From Paenibacillus silviterrae (GTDB lineage: Bacteria; Bacillota; Bacilli; Paenibacillales; NBRC-103111), in NCBI RefSeq assembly GCF_030167925.1, contig NZ_JASKUT010000001.1:2356001-2420000 (forward strand): a stretch of DNA of 64,000 bases, read 5' to 3'. Position numbers and translations under genes: made by a program. Below, one piece after another: positions 25,166-34,029 of this stretch. The notes beneath the pieces are model-generated. The model was given only the letters and a program-made list of their open reading frames with translations, was not told where the DNA came from and did no database searches. The stretch's first letter is position 1; each line of letters begins with the position of its first letter.

Positions 25166-26260
25166 TTAGCCGCTTGACGGGAATGACCCCGTGTAGGCTG
25201 ACTGAGGACGGTATATCCGGTTATTTGCGGACTGCTCCAGGATGTGCGCCGTCCAGCCTACCATGCGGCTGGCTGTGAATGTCGGCGTGAACAGCTCCGC
25301 CGGCATCCCGATCGCTTTCATAATCGCAGCAGCGTAGAACTCGACATTGGTATACAGCCTGCGTCCGGGCTTATACTCTTCCAGCAAACGGAGGGCCGTC
25401 TCCTCGACATAAAGCGCAAGCTCAAACCAAGGGTCGCCCGAGGCAACCCGCTTGGTGACTTCCCGCAGCGCTAAGGCTCGAGGATCGCTCGTTTTGTAAA
25501 CGCGGTGACCGAACCCCATAAGCCTGCCCCCTTGCTCCAGAATGCCGCGGATTTGCGCCTCGGCTTTCTCCTTGCTGCCCATCGCTTCAAGCAGCTCGAT
25601 AACGGCCGATGGCGCTCCTCCGTGAAGGGGGCCCTTCATTGCGCCGATCGCTCCGCTCGCCGCCGGGATCATTCCCGCTTCCGTTGAGGCAATCACCCTC
25701 CCCGCGAAGGTAGACGCGTTAAAGCCATGCTCCATAGCCAGAACAAGATAGGCATCCAGCGCCCGAACATGGTCGTCCTGCGGCCTGGCCCCATGCAGCA
25801 TGTACAAGTAGTTCGCCGTGTGATCGAGCTCCGCTGACGGTCCTGTCCAGCTGAGACCCGCCAGCTGCCTGTATCGATAGGCAATGATCGTGGGAACGAT
25901 CGCTGTGAGAGTAAGTGCCTGTTCAAGCGTCGGAGGCCACTCCGGACCGCACCCGATGGCAGCGACCGCCGATTGGACGACGCTCATCATCGGCCTGTCG
26001 GAGGGGATCGCGTCAATGAGCTGCCTTACATAAGCCGGGAGCTCGCGCAGCTCCTTCCATTGCGCTTTCCACTGAGCTGCCTCCTCGGGATTCGGCAATC
26101 GCCCCTTCCAGAGCAGGAACGCGACCTCCTCGAAGCTGCTCGTTTGCGCCAGCTCCCTTGCCCAATAACCGCGATACACCAGCCACCCCTTCTCCCCGTC
26201 CACTAAACTGATCGACGACTCCCCCGCAACAATACCTTCTAACCCTTTATGCACATTCAT
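25166..26260 (-). CDS. Citrate synthase / 2-methylcitrate synthase family
   Basis: 364-residue citrate synthase-fold enzyme that would condense acetyl-CoA or propionyl-CoA with oxaloacetate. Two catalytic His are in GPLHGGAPS (about residue 212) and GFGHRVYK (about 249). The usual catalytic Asp of the NVDFY motif is replaced by Glu here (NVEFYAAAI, about residue 308), so activity or specificity may be altered. The start is ATG at 26260, eight bases after GGAGG; a TTG 15 bases upstream is less likely. No aconitase or isocitrate dehydrogenase gene is adjacent, which suggests a secondary, CitA-like synthase rather than the main Krebs enzyme. Confidence 0.88.
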   Translation of the reverse strand: MNVHKGLEGIVAGESSISLVDGEKGWLVYRGYWARELAQTSSFEEVAFLLWKGRLPNPEEAAQWKAQWKELRELPAYVRQLIDAIPSDRPMMSVVQSAVAAIGCGPEWPPTLEQALTLTAIVPTIIAYRYRQLAGLSWTGPSAELDHTANYLYMLHGARPQDDHVRALDAYLVLAMEHGFNASTFAGRVIASTEAGMIPAASGAIGAMKGPLHGGAPSAVIELLEAMGSKEKAEAQIRGILEQGGRLMGFGHRVYKTSDPRALALREVTKRVASGDPWFELALYVEETALRLLEEYKPGRRLYTNVEFYAAAIMKAIGMPAELFTPTFTASRMVGWTAHILEQSANNRIYRPQSAYTGSFPSSG

Positions 26261-26672
26261 TATGCATCCCTCCAAGAGTCTTCTTGGATATTACAATAAC
26301 TCATATTGGTAATAATGTAAATTTATATGTTTTTATTCGCATGATAATATTTATTTATTAAAAATGCCTGACAACGTCCTTTTTGAAATCTCTACGTGTT
26401 AACAGCATCATTTCTGAGAATATACAACTTTTTTCTCGGCTCTGAAACAAAGCAAGAAGATTTCTGCGTAAATACAACATTCCCGGGCAATATGCCGCGT
26501 TTTCAGCCATTACACTCTCTCAAAGATGCCTATCCGCACAAATCACCTGGTCAAGTCTCTCTTGGGTCGTAGATTTGTGCACTATAGCAGCATTGCCTCC
26601 CTTGCCCAACAGGTGATGGCCTTCTAGGGATGAACAACCGATGTTTTTGTAAACATTCGTTATCATGAAAAC
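26261..26672. other. Non-coding interval with an alternative-pairing region
   Basis: About 410 bases, AT-rich near the citrate synthase start and with no convincing frame. ATTAC (26290-26294) and GTAAT (26309-26313) form a candidate operator for citrate synthase. At 26536-26617, GCACAAATC pairs with GATTTGTGC (26536-26544 with 26572-26580), or ATCACCTG pairs with CAGGTGAT (26542-26549 with 26610-26617) together with TTGGG (26562-26566) and CCCAA (26605-26609). The two folds cannot coexist. No T run follows, so it is not a plain terminator. Confidence 0.5.
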
Positions 26673-26715
26673 AAAAAATCGTTAGAAATGCCTATCACAG
26701 CATTCCTGACGATCC
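26673..26715 (-). terminator. Terminator of the CapA gene
   Basis: On the minus strand ATCGTcAG...AATGC pairs with GCATT...CTaACGAT and ends in a run of six T. Confidence 0.8.
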
Positions 26716-26720
26716 TTCTT

Positions 26721-28205
26721 TTACCTTTCCCCGGGCGATTCCGATGCGGGCTTCTGCTGGGCCGGTGCCGTAGCTTTGCTCTGTTCCTTCGGCGGTGTGG
26801 CTGCCGGCTTCGACGTGGAAGGCGACTGGGCCGGCGCCGTGCTTTTCCCCTCCGTCTTAGGTGTCGTTGACTTTGAATCGGTCGTCTTTGAGTCCGCCGG
26901 CTTCGACTCGGTCGGTTTTACACCGCTGCTCGGGCTCTTGGCCGGAGGCGTCTTCACCGTCGGCGGCACGGCCTCCACAGCCGGCGCCAGGAATCCCGTG
27001 TTCACAGGCCCGACCCGAATGTTCCCTTGCTCGTCGATCTTAGCGTTGTACGAAACCCGCGACAGCCTCTCGAACAGCTTAAGCCCGAGATCCTCCACCA
27101 TCCGAATCGGCTGCGCCCACTTGGTCATGATCGGAATCATATGCAGCTCGCACGTTCTCTCCTTCGTGCAAGACGCCTCCAGAATCATGCTTTCCCAAGT
27201 CGCAGGCACCTCATTAGTAGTAAAAATAAAATTGCCCAAGCTGTAAGCGATCCATTTGCCTTTATACTGCTCGAAGCCCTGCAGCACATGCGGGTGACTT
27301 GCCACGACGAGATCTGCGCCCTCATCGATGTAGGTATGAGCCAAATCGACCTGCTCCTTGACGGGACGATCCTTACGCTCCTGACCCCAATGAGCGATAA
27401 CAACGACCAGGTCCGCCTCCGCTCTTGCCTTCCGGATGGCCTCGGAAGCCATTTTGGTGCTGTAGCTTTCCGCTACGCCCGGTTTATTCTTGCCCGCATA
27501 CCAGCTGGTGCTCGGGATCACGCGGCTAAATCCGAGGAACGCGATTTTCATCCCCTGATGCTGAACGATCGCTGGGGTAAAGGCCTCGTCGATATTGCGT
27601 CCGGCACCGACTCTTCGAAACTGATGGGTGTCCAAATGATCGAATGTATCCAATAGACCCTCTTGCCCGTAGTCCATAATGTGGTTGTTCGCCAGGTTCA
27701 ATACATCGACGCCGGCATTCTTGAGCTCAGGAAGCGCCTGTACCGGCGAGCGGAACACATACTCCTTGCTTTCCGCCTTGCCCCTGTCCGTAATCGGCGA
27801 CTCCAGATTGGCTATCGTAATATCGGCTTTTTCCAAATACGATTTGACGTATTTATAAGGGTACGCATACCCGTTCGTCTTGAGCAAATCCTCCACCTTA
27901 CTGGCAAAAAGGATATCGCCGACAAACGTCAAATTCACCTTCTCCGGGGGCTTGGGTACGGATGGCACATCCGAACTCGGCTTCTCCCCCGCCGTTGAAG
28001 GGTTACCTGCTGCAGGCGCCTTCCCCCCGGCTGCGACTCCGCTCTTCGCTTCCGCTTCCGCCTGCTGACCCGGCGGATCGAGGGAGGAAACCAAATATCC
28101 GAAGGCACCCACCGTCAGAACGGCGATGACGCTTGCCTTGATCCATAACGTCTTGCGAAACTTTGATTCCTTCTGCTCCTTTTGCTTCTCCGATCGTGAT
28201 AAAAT
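26721..28205 (-). CDS. CapA-family membrane-anchored metallophosphatase, probable ATT start
   Basis: 494-residue protein of the CapA / poly-gamma-glutamate synthesis family. The core (about residues 90-385) has FVGDILFASK, NLESPITD, LANNHIMDYG, AHWG, VASHPHVLQG and YSLGNFIF, the metal-binding set of the family. A Pro/Ser/Thr/Lys-rich tail (about 420-494) looks like a cell-wall spacer. The only usual start, GTG at 28112, would cut the membrane helix. Upstream, the frame continues through a basic segment and helix (IKASVIAVLTVGAFGYLV), and an ATT at 28203-28205 lies nine bases after AAAGGGG. ATT is rare but fits best. No capBC or polyglutamate synthase gene is adjacent. Confidence 0.75.
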   Translation of the reverse strand: MLSRSEKQKEQKESKFRKTLWIKASVIAVLTVGAFGYLVSSLDPPGQQAEAEAKSGVAAGGKAPAAGNPSTAGEKPSSDVPSVPKPPEKVNLTFVGDILFASKVEDLLKTNGYAYPYKYVKSYLEKADITIANLESPITDRGKAESKEYVFRSPVQALPELKNAGVDVLNLANNHIMDYGQEGLLDTFDHLDTHQFRRVGAGRNIDEAFTPAIVQHQGMKIAFLGFSRVIPSTSWYAGKNKPGVAESYSTKMASEAIRKARAEADLVVVIAHWGQERKDRPVKEQVDLAHTYIDEGADLVVASHPHVLQGFEQYKGKWIAYSLGNFIFTTNEVPATWESMILEASCTKERTCELHMIPIMTKWAQPIRMVEDLGLKLFERLSRVSYNAKIDEQGNIRVGPVNTGFLAPAVEAVPPTVKTPPAKSPSSGVKPTESKPADSKTTDSKSTTPKTEGKSTAPAQSPSTSKPAATPPKEQSKATAPAQQKPASESPGER

Positions 28206-28322
28206 GGCAACCTACCCCTTTGCATAACAAGCTGCTTCCAACCTCATCGTGCACCCCATTATACCAAATTCGCCCATTCCGGTCATGAGTCGACAAACTT
28301 AAAAATTGATTAAAAAAAGTAA

Positions 28323-28351
28323 TTGCCAGATCAATCCATTTTTGCTATCAT
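28323..28351 (+). promoter_or_regulatory. Sigma-A promoter of the ABC-2 operon
   Basis: TTGCCA (28323-28328) and TATCAT (28346-28351) are separated by 17 bases. A leader of about 110 bases follows before the first gene. Confidence 0.65.
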
Positions 28352-28462
28352 AGAAATCCTCTCGCCAATTTCACCGCATGAATACCCCAAGATAGGAAAC
28401 CGCTTACTGCGAACCGCGCAGCCGTTACCTGCGCCAACGCAAACCATTCCTCGGAGGTGTCT

Positions 28463-29239
28463 ATGCTTTTTCCCGTGTTAGCAAGCAAGACGTATTCCCG
28501 CAACCTGCAGTACCGCGCCTCTCATGCCATCAACACCTTGGCCAGTGCGGTCTTCGGGCTTATTTACGTCTCCATATGGAGGGGGATCGGAGAATCCTCT
28601 GCTATGGAGGGGTACACCGTCGGGAGCGTCGTTCACTACGTTGCCCTTAATCAAGCCTTCCTGTGGGTCACAATCTTCGTCACTCATGGCCTGGCCATCG
28701 AACGCTCCGTCCGGACAGGACAAATCGCCATCGAGCTGCTTCGGCCGGTCAACCTGTTCTACCAGCTCATGTGCCGTGAATGGGGACAAATCACCTACCA
28801 GCTACTTTACAAAACCATGCCTATCTACCTTCTTTATCTGTTCACCCTCTCTCTTCCGGTTCCAGCGGACGCTTCCACCTGGCTTGGCTTCATCGGAGCC
28901 ATTCTATCCGCCGCTTACATCAGCATCTGCATCAACTACTTGATCGGCATTACGTCCTTGTGGACCACGGAATCGCAATGGCTGTATTGGGTGCATTACT
29001 CGGTTTCGACCGTCCTATCCGGCTTTCTCATCCCAATTGAATGGCTCCCGGGATGGCTGCAAGTCGTTAGCCGCTGGACGCCTTATCCTTATCTGCAATT
29101 TATTCCAAGTAAAATATATCTCGGGTTAGAGCCCGTGACCAGCATGCTCGGCGGACTTGTATGGGGAGCCGGCTTTACCATGCTGTGCCTCTTGGCAACC
29201 GCTTGGGCGAGACGTCAAGTGGAGGTGCAGGGCGGATGA
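28463..29239 (+). CDS. ABC-2 type permease (COG4587-like)
   Basis: 258-residue membrane protein with about six hydrophobic helices, matching the first permease of the uncharacterised three-gene ABC-2 export system. The start is ATG at 28463, five bases after GGAGG; a GTG six bases earlier overlaps that site. Its stop overlaps the start of the next permease (ATGA). Such systems export unknown compounds, and homologous operons are found across Firmicutes and Cyanobacteria. The substrate is not shown by any neighbour. Confidence 0.82.
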   Translation: MLFPVLASKTYSRNLQYRASHAINTLASAVFGLIYVSIWRGIGESSAMEGYTVGSVVHYVALNQAFLWVTIFVTHGLAIERSVRTGQIAIELLRPVNLFYQLMCREWGQITYQLLYKTMPIYLLYLFTLSLPVPADASTWLGFIGAILSAAYISICINYLIGITSLWTTESQWLYWVHYSVSTVLSGFLIPIEWLPGWLQVVSRWTPYPYLQFIPSKIYLGLEPVTSMLGGLVWGAGFTMLCLLATAWARRQVEVQGG

Positions 29240-30030
29240 ACTACTTCCATATGTACTTGCTGCTGATCCGCGCCAGCGTACGGAGCCGGATGCAGTATAC
29301 GTTCAACTTCTGGTTCTCCACCCTGCTGGCGGCGATCGTTAATGCCATGGATTTTCTGCTGATTTCCCTCGTCCTATGGAAGTTTGACCGCATTCTCGGC
29401 TGGAGCCTCTACGAGATCGGCTACTTATACGCAACCATCATGCTCTCCAAAATGCTGTTCCGCATGTTCGCCAACGACGTACACCATCTGGAAAAATACT
29501 TGATTTCGGGCGACCTTGACGGTCTGCTGATACGCCCCTTGCCGATTCTGCTCACGCTGATGACGCAGAACTTTCGGCTGATGCCCGGGGAGCTCATTCA
29601 GGGAGGCATCATCCTTACCTTGTCCCTCAGCCATCTTTTGGAGATCGGGCAAGTCTCTTGGTGGGCCATACCGCTCACGCTTCTGGCGGTCATTCCAACC
29701 GGAGCCGTTTTGCTGTTTGCCATCGGACTGGGTACCGTGACGTTCGGCTTCTGGATGACAAGGACCAGCGAGCTGCAAAATGTAACCGAGGATGCAGCGC
29801 GAACCGCGGTGCAATATCCGCTGGACCTGTATCCCGGTTGGCTCAAGGGGATCCTGCTCACCCTCGTTCCGACAGCTATGGCCAACTATATTCCGACGCT
29901 TTACGTGGTCAGGGGAATGTACGGCTGGTGGGTGCTGCCGGCGGTGATGGCTTTTGCTTTCGTGTTTCTGCTGCTCATGTACCGCTTTTGGCAGCTCGGC
30001 TTGACCAAATACCAAAGTACGGGCAGCTGA
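29236..30030 (+). CDS. ABC-2 type permease (COG3694-like)
   Basis: 264-residue six-helix permease, second of the pair. It starts at an ATG overlapping the previous stop codon; a longer frame from 29161 lies within the upstream gene and is not needed. Hydrophobic helices alternate with short charged loops, including FDRILGWSLYEIGYLYATIM near residue 50. The ATPase follows 35 bases after the stop. The two permeases probably form a heterodimer. Confidence 0.82.
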   Translation: MNYFHMYLLLIRASVRSRMQYTFNFWFSTLLAAIVNAMDFLLISLVLWKFDRILGWSLYEIGYLYATIMLSKMLFRMFANDVHHLEKYLISGDLDGLLIRPLPILLTLMTQNFRLMPGELIQGGIILTLSLSHLLEIGQVSWWAIPLTLLAVIPTGAVLLFAIGLGTVTFGFWMTRTSELQNVTEDAARTAVQYPLDLYPGWLKGILLTLVPTAMANYIPTLYVVRGMYGWWVLPAVMAFAFVFLLLMYRFWQLGLTKYQSTGS

Positions 30031-30065
30031 AGGTCAGGCGGCCCCGAGAGGAGTGTTCCTTTACC

Positions 30066-31034
30066 ATGATCCAAGTTCAACATTTACATAAAAGCTTCCG
30101 TATTCCCCCAGCCCATAAAAGCCGGCTGGCGCGCATCCGCGCCTATCTTTCCGGGAACCTGGCACACAAAACGGCGGTGCAGGATATCAGCTTCACCATC
30201 GGCAAAGGTGAATTCGTCGGTTATATCGGTCCGAACGGCGCAGGCAAATCGACGACAATCAAGATGCTAACGGGCATTCTGCATCCTTCCTCGGGCCAAG
30301 TGCTGATCGGCGGCCGGAGTCCGCATCGGGAACGCAGACATGTCGTAGGAAGACTCGGCGTAGTATTCGGCCAGCGCAGCCAGCTGTGGTGGGACTTGCC
30401 CGTCCGCGATTCCTTCGATATATTGGCAGCCATGTACCGGGTGGAGGAGCAGGATAAACAGAGACGTCTGGAGGAGCTCGGCGAGCTCCTCGGGCTTAAG
30501 GAATTTATCGATACCCCGGTGCGCAAGCTTTCCCTCGGACAGCGAATGCGGGCGGACCTGGCGGCTGCACTGCTGCACGATCCCGAGGTGCTGTTCCTCG
30601 ATGAGCCTACCATCGGTCTCGATGTGGTAGCCAAAAAGAACATTCGCCGGTTACTTTCAACAGTCAATCGGGAATTCGGGAAAACCGTCCTGCTGACCAC
30701 CCACGATATGGATGACATCGAAGAACTCTGTCAGCGAGTGATGGTGATTAACCACGGCCGGCTCGCTTATGACGGCACGATCCATAATCTAAGAGAGCGG
30801 ATCGGTCTTCCTACGATCCTGAAGGTAACCTTTACAACAAGGGTGCAAATCCCCCCGGACTTGCAGGTCGGTTTCCAGGTCGTATCGGAATCGGGCACCG
30901 AGCTTACCGTCCACTGCAACCGTTCGGAGCTGCAGGCTATGGAGGTGCTGCGCCGCCTGGAGCAGCACGGTACGATCATGGACGTACATATGGAAGAGCC
31001 GGATTTTGAAGAGGTCATTCACAAGATCTACTAA
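30066..31034 (+). CDS. ABC transporter ATP-binding protein (COG4586-like)
   Basis: 322-residue ATPase that energises the two permeases. Walker A is GPNGAGKST near residue 57, the signature LSLGQRMRADLA near 157 replaces the usual LSGGQ, Walker B is VLFLDEPTIGLD near 177, and the switch His is in LLTTHD near 215. The C-terminal 80 residues form the regulatory extension seen in this subfamily. The ATG at 30066 has AGGAG about 12 bases upstream. The altered signature motif is normal for the COG4586 group. Confidence 0.9.
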   Translation: MIQVQHLHKSFRIPPAHKSRLARIRAYLSGNLAHKTAVQDISFTIGKGEFVGYIGPNGAGKSTTIKMLTGILHPSSGQVLIGGRSPHRERRHVVGRLGVVFGQRSQLWWDLPVRDSFDILAAMYRVEEQDKQRRLEELGELLGLKEFIDTPVRKLSLGQRMRADLAAALLHDPEVLFLDEPTIGLDVVAKKNIRRLLSTVNREFGKTVLLTTHDMDDIEELCQRVMVINHGRLAYDGTIHNLRERIGLPTILKVTFTTRVQIPPDLQVGFQVVSESGTELTVHCNRSELQAMEVLRRLEQHGTIMDVHMEEPDFEEVIHKIY

Positions 31035-31084
31035 GTTCTGGCATAATGAGAGGAAAGTATTAAGATTATAGGAGGATTGCCCGT

Positions 31085-31837
31085 ATGGTGAAAATAGCCA
31101 TTATAGCGGATATTCACGGCAATCTTCCCGCTTTGGAGGCGGTGGCGGCGGACATACGCCGTCACCGAATTAAGCGAGTGATTTGCTTGGGTGACCTGGT
31201 GGGCAAAGGCCCTCAGCCGGCAGAAGCCGTAGACCGGATTCGCGAGCTTTGCGAGCTTACGGTTCAGGGCAATTGGGACCTTGGGATTAACGAGCCTCAG
31301 GATAAGGAGGCCGGCCTATGGCAGCAAGACCGATTGGGAAAGGAACGACTGGAATATTTACGTACTCTTCCCTTTTGTGCAGATCTTTGGCTTAGCGGCA
31401 AGAGGGTGCGGCTGTTCCATGCTTCGGCGAAGAGCGTATATCATAGGGTATTGAAGAAAGCCGACAAGACGGAACGTCTCGCCCTGTTCAATAATACGGA
31501 GGCAACCGGGAGTTTTGCCGGTGAGGATGGGGTGACGCCGGATGTGGTCGGGTATGCGGACATTCATGTTTCGTTTCATCGGACGTTCAAATCGAAGGAC
31601 AAGCAAGGCTTGATGCTGTTCAATACCGGAAGCGTCGGTGCACCTTATGACGGCATCGCTCAGGCGAGCTATGTGATCCTGGATGGGCTCTCTGACTGCC
31701 GCGAGCCGGGACCGTTCGCAGTCTCCATGGTTCGGGTACCCTATGATGTCAGCAAGGCCATAGCCATCGCCGAGCAAGTGGGGCTTCCCAATCTGGAGCG
31801 GTTTCGGTACGAGCAGCAGACCGCAATGGAGGGCTGA
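31085..31837 (+). CDS. YfcE-like metallophosphoesterase
   Basis: 250-residue calcineurin-fold phosphoesterase. Metal-binding motifs appear in order: ADIHGNL near residue 8, CLGDLVGKGP near 38, and QGNWD near 62 in place of the usual GNHD, with an active-site FHASAKS near 113. These enzymes hydrolyse phosphodiesters with Mn or Ni. The ATG at 31085 follows TAGGAGG. It follows the ABC-2 operon by 50 bases and may be read from the same transcript. Substrate unknown. Confidence 0.85.
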   Translation: MVKIAIIADIHGNLPALEAVAADIRRHRIKRVICLGDLVGKGPQPAEAVDRIRELCELTVQGNWDLGINEPQDKEAGLWQQDRLGKERLEYLRTLPFCADLWLSGKRVRLFHASAKSVYHRVLKKADKTERLALFNNTEATGSFAGEDGVTPDVVGYADIHVSFHRTFKSKDKQGLMLFNTGSVGAPYDGIAQASYVILDGLSDCREPGPFAVSMVRVPYDVSKAIAIAEQVGLPNLERFRYEQQTAMEG

Positions 31838-31956
31838 AATTGTACGGTCGCGGCCTGTTTATGGTACAATAGGGAAAGCAAGATTCGGATGTAATAATTA
31901 ACCATTGGTTCAAATCCAGACATATTGGACCTGCAACAGGAAAGAGGAGAACCGAT

Positions 31957-33165
31957 TTGGCTCGCTGGAAAATTAACTTAATCGTTCTTTGGTTCGGAAA
32001 CTTTCTGGCCATGGCGGGGATGACGATGATCATTCCGTTCCTCCCGCTGTACATTCAAGAAATGGGCATCACAGATCCGCATACGGTGGCCATCTGGGCT
32101 GGATTTATTTTTGCCGGGAATTTTGTTACGTCGTTTATCGCTCAGCCGATTTGGGGCGGCCTGGCAGACAGGTATGGACGCAAGATGATGCTGCTCCGTT
32201 CCGGCTTCGGCATGGCTCTTGTCATGATGCTCATGGGGCTTGCTGCTTCCCCTCTGCACCTGCTGCTGCTCCGGATGACGAACGGCTTGGTTTCCGGCTT
32301 CGTCCCCGCTTCGGTGGCACTGATGTCCACGAACACGCCTAAGCAAAACATGGGCTTCGCCATGGGGACACTGCAGTCCGGAGGGGTGGCCGGTACGATC
32401 TTGGGACCGCTCATCGGCGGACTCCTGGCGGAATGGATCGGCTTCCGTCCGATCTTTTATATTACCGGAGGATTGCTGTGCGCAGCTTCTATCTTGACCA
32501 TGCTCCTGGTAAAGGAAAATTTTGATGCCGTTCAGGCAGCGGTCACCAAGAGCAAATCGATCTTTGCCGGCTTCTCCGAGCTTGTTAAAATTCGGGAGCT
32601 GCCCTCGCTTTACACGGTTACGTTTATGATTCAGTTCGCCTTACTCAGCTCGATGCCGCAAATCCCTCTGTTCGTTCAGGAGCTTCACGGCAAGGGTGAA
32701 TATCTCGCGTTCTTTTCCGGGCTTGTCGGCTCGATTACAGGCTTCTCCAACATGATTGCCTCTCCCCTCTTAGGAAGGCTCGGGGATCGGATCGGCCAGC
32801 AGCGAATTCTGGTCATTGCTCTTATAGGCGCAGCCATCGCTTTCATCCCGCAGGCATTGGTCACGAACATCTGGCAGCTGTTTGCGGCACGCTTCCTGCA
32901 GGGTATCTTTATGGGCGGCTTGCTTCCCTCGGTGCAAACGCTCATCCGTAAATATACACCCACAGGGATGGAGAGCCGCTCCTACAGCTTTAACTCCAGT
33001 GCGCTAAGCCTTGGCAATATGGCAGGGCCGATTTTCGGCGGCGCGGTCAGCGGTTATATCGGCATTAAAGGGATATTCGTCGTGACATGTGTTCTGCTCC
33101 TGTGCAATGCCGTCTGGGCACAACGCTCGCTTCATGCCGGTAGGAAGCCCGCTACAGACGCTTGA
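31957..33165 (+). CDS. MFS multidrug efflux-type transporter
   Basis: 402-residue permease with twelve helices. The drug-pump loop motif appears as GGLADRYGRKMMLL after helix 2, and GGVAGTILGPLIGG in helix 5 is the motif C of drug/proton antiporters. The start is a TTG at 31957 with AGAGGAG eight bases upstream. It overlaps a small downstream frame by four bases. Probably a proton-driven exporter of lipophilic compounds. Confidence 0.85.
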   Translation: MARWKINLIVLWFGNFLAMAGMTMIIPFLPLYIQEMGITDPHTVAIWAGFIFAGNFVTSFIAQPIWGGLADRYGRKMMLLRSGFGMALVMMLMGLAASPLHLLLLRMTNGLVSGFVPASVALMSTNTPKQNMGFAMGTLQSGGVAGTILGPLIGGLLAEWIGFRPIFYITGGLLCAASILTMLLVKENFDAVQAAVTKSKSIFAGFSELVKIRELPSLYTVTFMIQFALLSSMPQIPLFVQELHGKGEYLAFFSGLVGSITGFSNMIASPLLGRLGDRIGQQRILVIALIGAAIAFIPQALVTNIWQLFAARFLQGIFMGGLLPSVQTLIRKYTPTGMESRSYSFNSSALSLGNMAGPIFGGAVSGYIGIKGIFVVTCVLLLCNAVWAQRSLHAGRKPATDA

Positions 33166-33221
33166 CGGAGCGGATGCTAACGGAATCCAAGTGGAATGAA
33201 TCTGTTCGGAGGTGCTTGCTT

Positions 33222-33428
33222 TTGCTTAGAATTAATGTGAAGAAGGTACTGTTCATTCTGCTGTGTGCCGAGCTGATGTTTATCTATTACGGCCAGCTCG
33301 AGGTGAAGGAATCCAGGAGTCAGGTCATTCAAGGGAGTAATAGCGGGGAATCCGAACCGTCCGCCTCACTGCCGGGACTGGAGAGTCCGCCTCTCCCTCC
33401 GACGGAATTATGGATGAAGGCTTCCTAG
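33222..33428 (+). CDS. Small single-pass membrane protein
   Basis: 68-residue protein of unknown function with a basic N-terminus, one helix (KKVLFILLCAELMFIYYG) and a Ser/Pro/Glu-rich extracellular tail. The frame is open from 33162, but the best ribosome site (GGAGG at 33208-33212) is nine bases before a TTG at 33222. It lies between an MFS gene and signal peptidase I with little spacing, so they are likely co-transcribed. It may be a small partner of the peptidase or pump. Confidence 0.55.
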   Translation: MLRINVKKVLFILLCAELMFIYYGQLEVKESRSQVIQGSNSGESEPSASLPGLESPPLPPTELWMKAS

Positions 33429-33455
33429 AGAAACAATATTGAGAGGGAGCAAACC

Positions 33456-33947
33456 ATGAAGCTGTTTTATGCGCTATTATTAGCCGTTTCAATTTATACG
33501 CAGGACCTGAAGCCGTTCGTTGTGGAAGGTCCCTCCATGGAGCCCTCCCTTTTCGCTCAGGATCGGATTATCATTGATACATCGTATTATGAGAGCCATA
33601 ATTTTGAGCGGGGAGATTTGATTGTATTTCACGCAACACCTTCGCGCGATTACGTAAAACGCATTATTGCCCTGCCCGGTGAGCGAATCAAAGTCGACGG
33701 CGACCAGGTTTATGTGAATGGAGAGCTGCTGGAGGAGCCCTATCTCCAGGAAGCTATTGCTTCCGCGAAGCAAAAGGGCCGACCCTTTAACACAAGAAAC
33801 TACAGGGAAAGTACCGTTCCGAACGGCACCGTCTTCGTACTCGGAGATAACCGATCCAATAGCTCGGATAGCCGGGATATCGGCTTTGTAAAGCTTTCCA
33901 GCATCAATGGAAAAATCATAAATATCAACGGCTGGCCCGTTAAATGA
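33456..33947 (+). CDS. sipS: Signal peptidase I
   Basis: 163-residue membrane serine peptidase that removes signal peptides of secreted proteins. The catalytic Ser is in VEGPSMEPSL near residue 28 and the catalytic Lys in DYVKRIIALPGE near 70. VFVLGDNRSNSSDSRDIG near 128-145 is box D/E. The N-terminal helix is short, typical of Gram-positive SipS types. The ATG at 33456 follows GAGAGGGAG. Bacillales often carry several paralogues. Confidence 0.95.
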   Translation: MKLFYALLLAVSIYTQDLKPFVVEGPSMEPSLFAQDRIIIDTSYYESHNFERGDLIVFHATPSRDYVKRIIALPGERIKVDGDQVYVNGELLEEPYLQEAIASAKQKGRPFNTRNYRESTVPNGTVFVLGDNRSNSSDSRDIGFVKLSSINGKIININGWPVK

Positions 33948-33953
33948 GCAAAT

Positions 33954-33990
33954 ACCCTAAACAGACATCTATGGCTGCTTAGGGTGTTTC
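33954..33990 (+). terminator. Terminator after signal peptidase I
   Basis: ACCCTAAACAG (33954-33964) pairs with CTGCTTAGGGT (33975-33985), with one mismatch, then GTTTC. Confidence 0.65.
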
Positions 33991-34029
33991 CATTCAGTCT
34001 GGTATGGTAACGCCCCGAGTCCCTACAAG

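Noticed and set aside
28112..28112. GTG start for the CapA gene
   Set aside because: It would cut the membrane anchor and lacks a ribosome site; an ATT further upstream is better placed.
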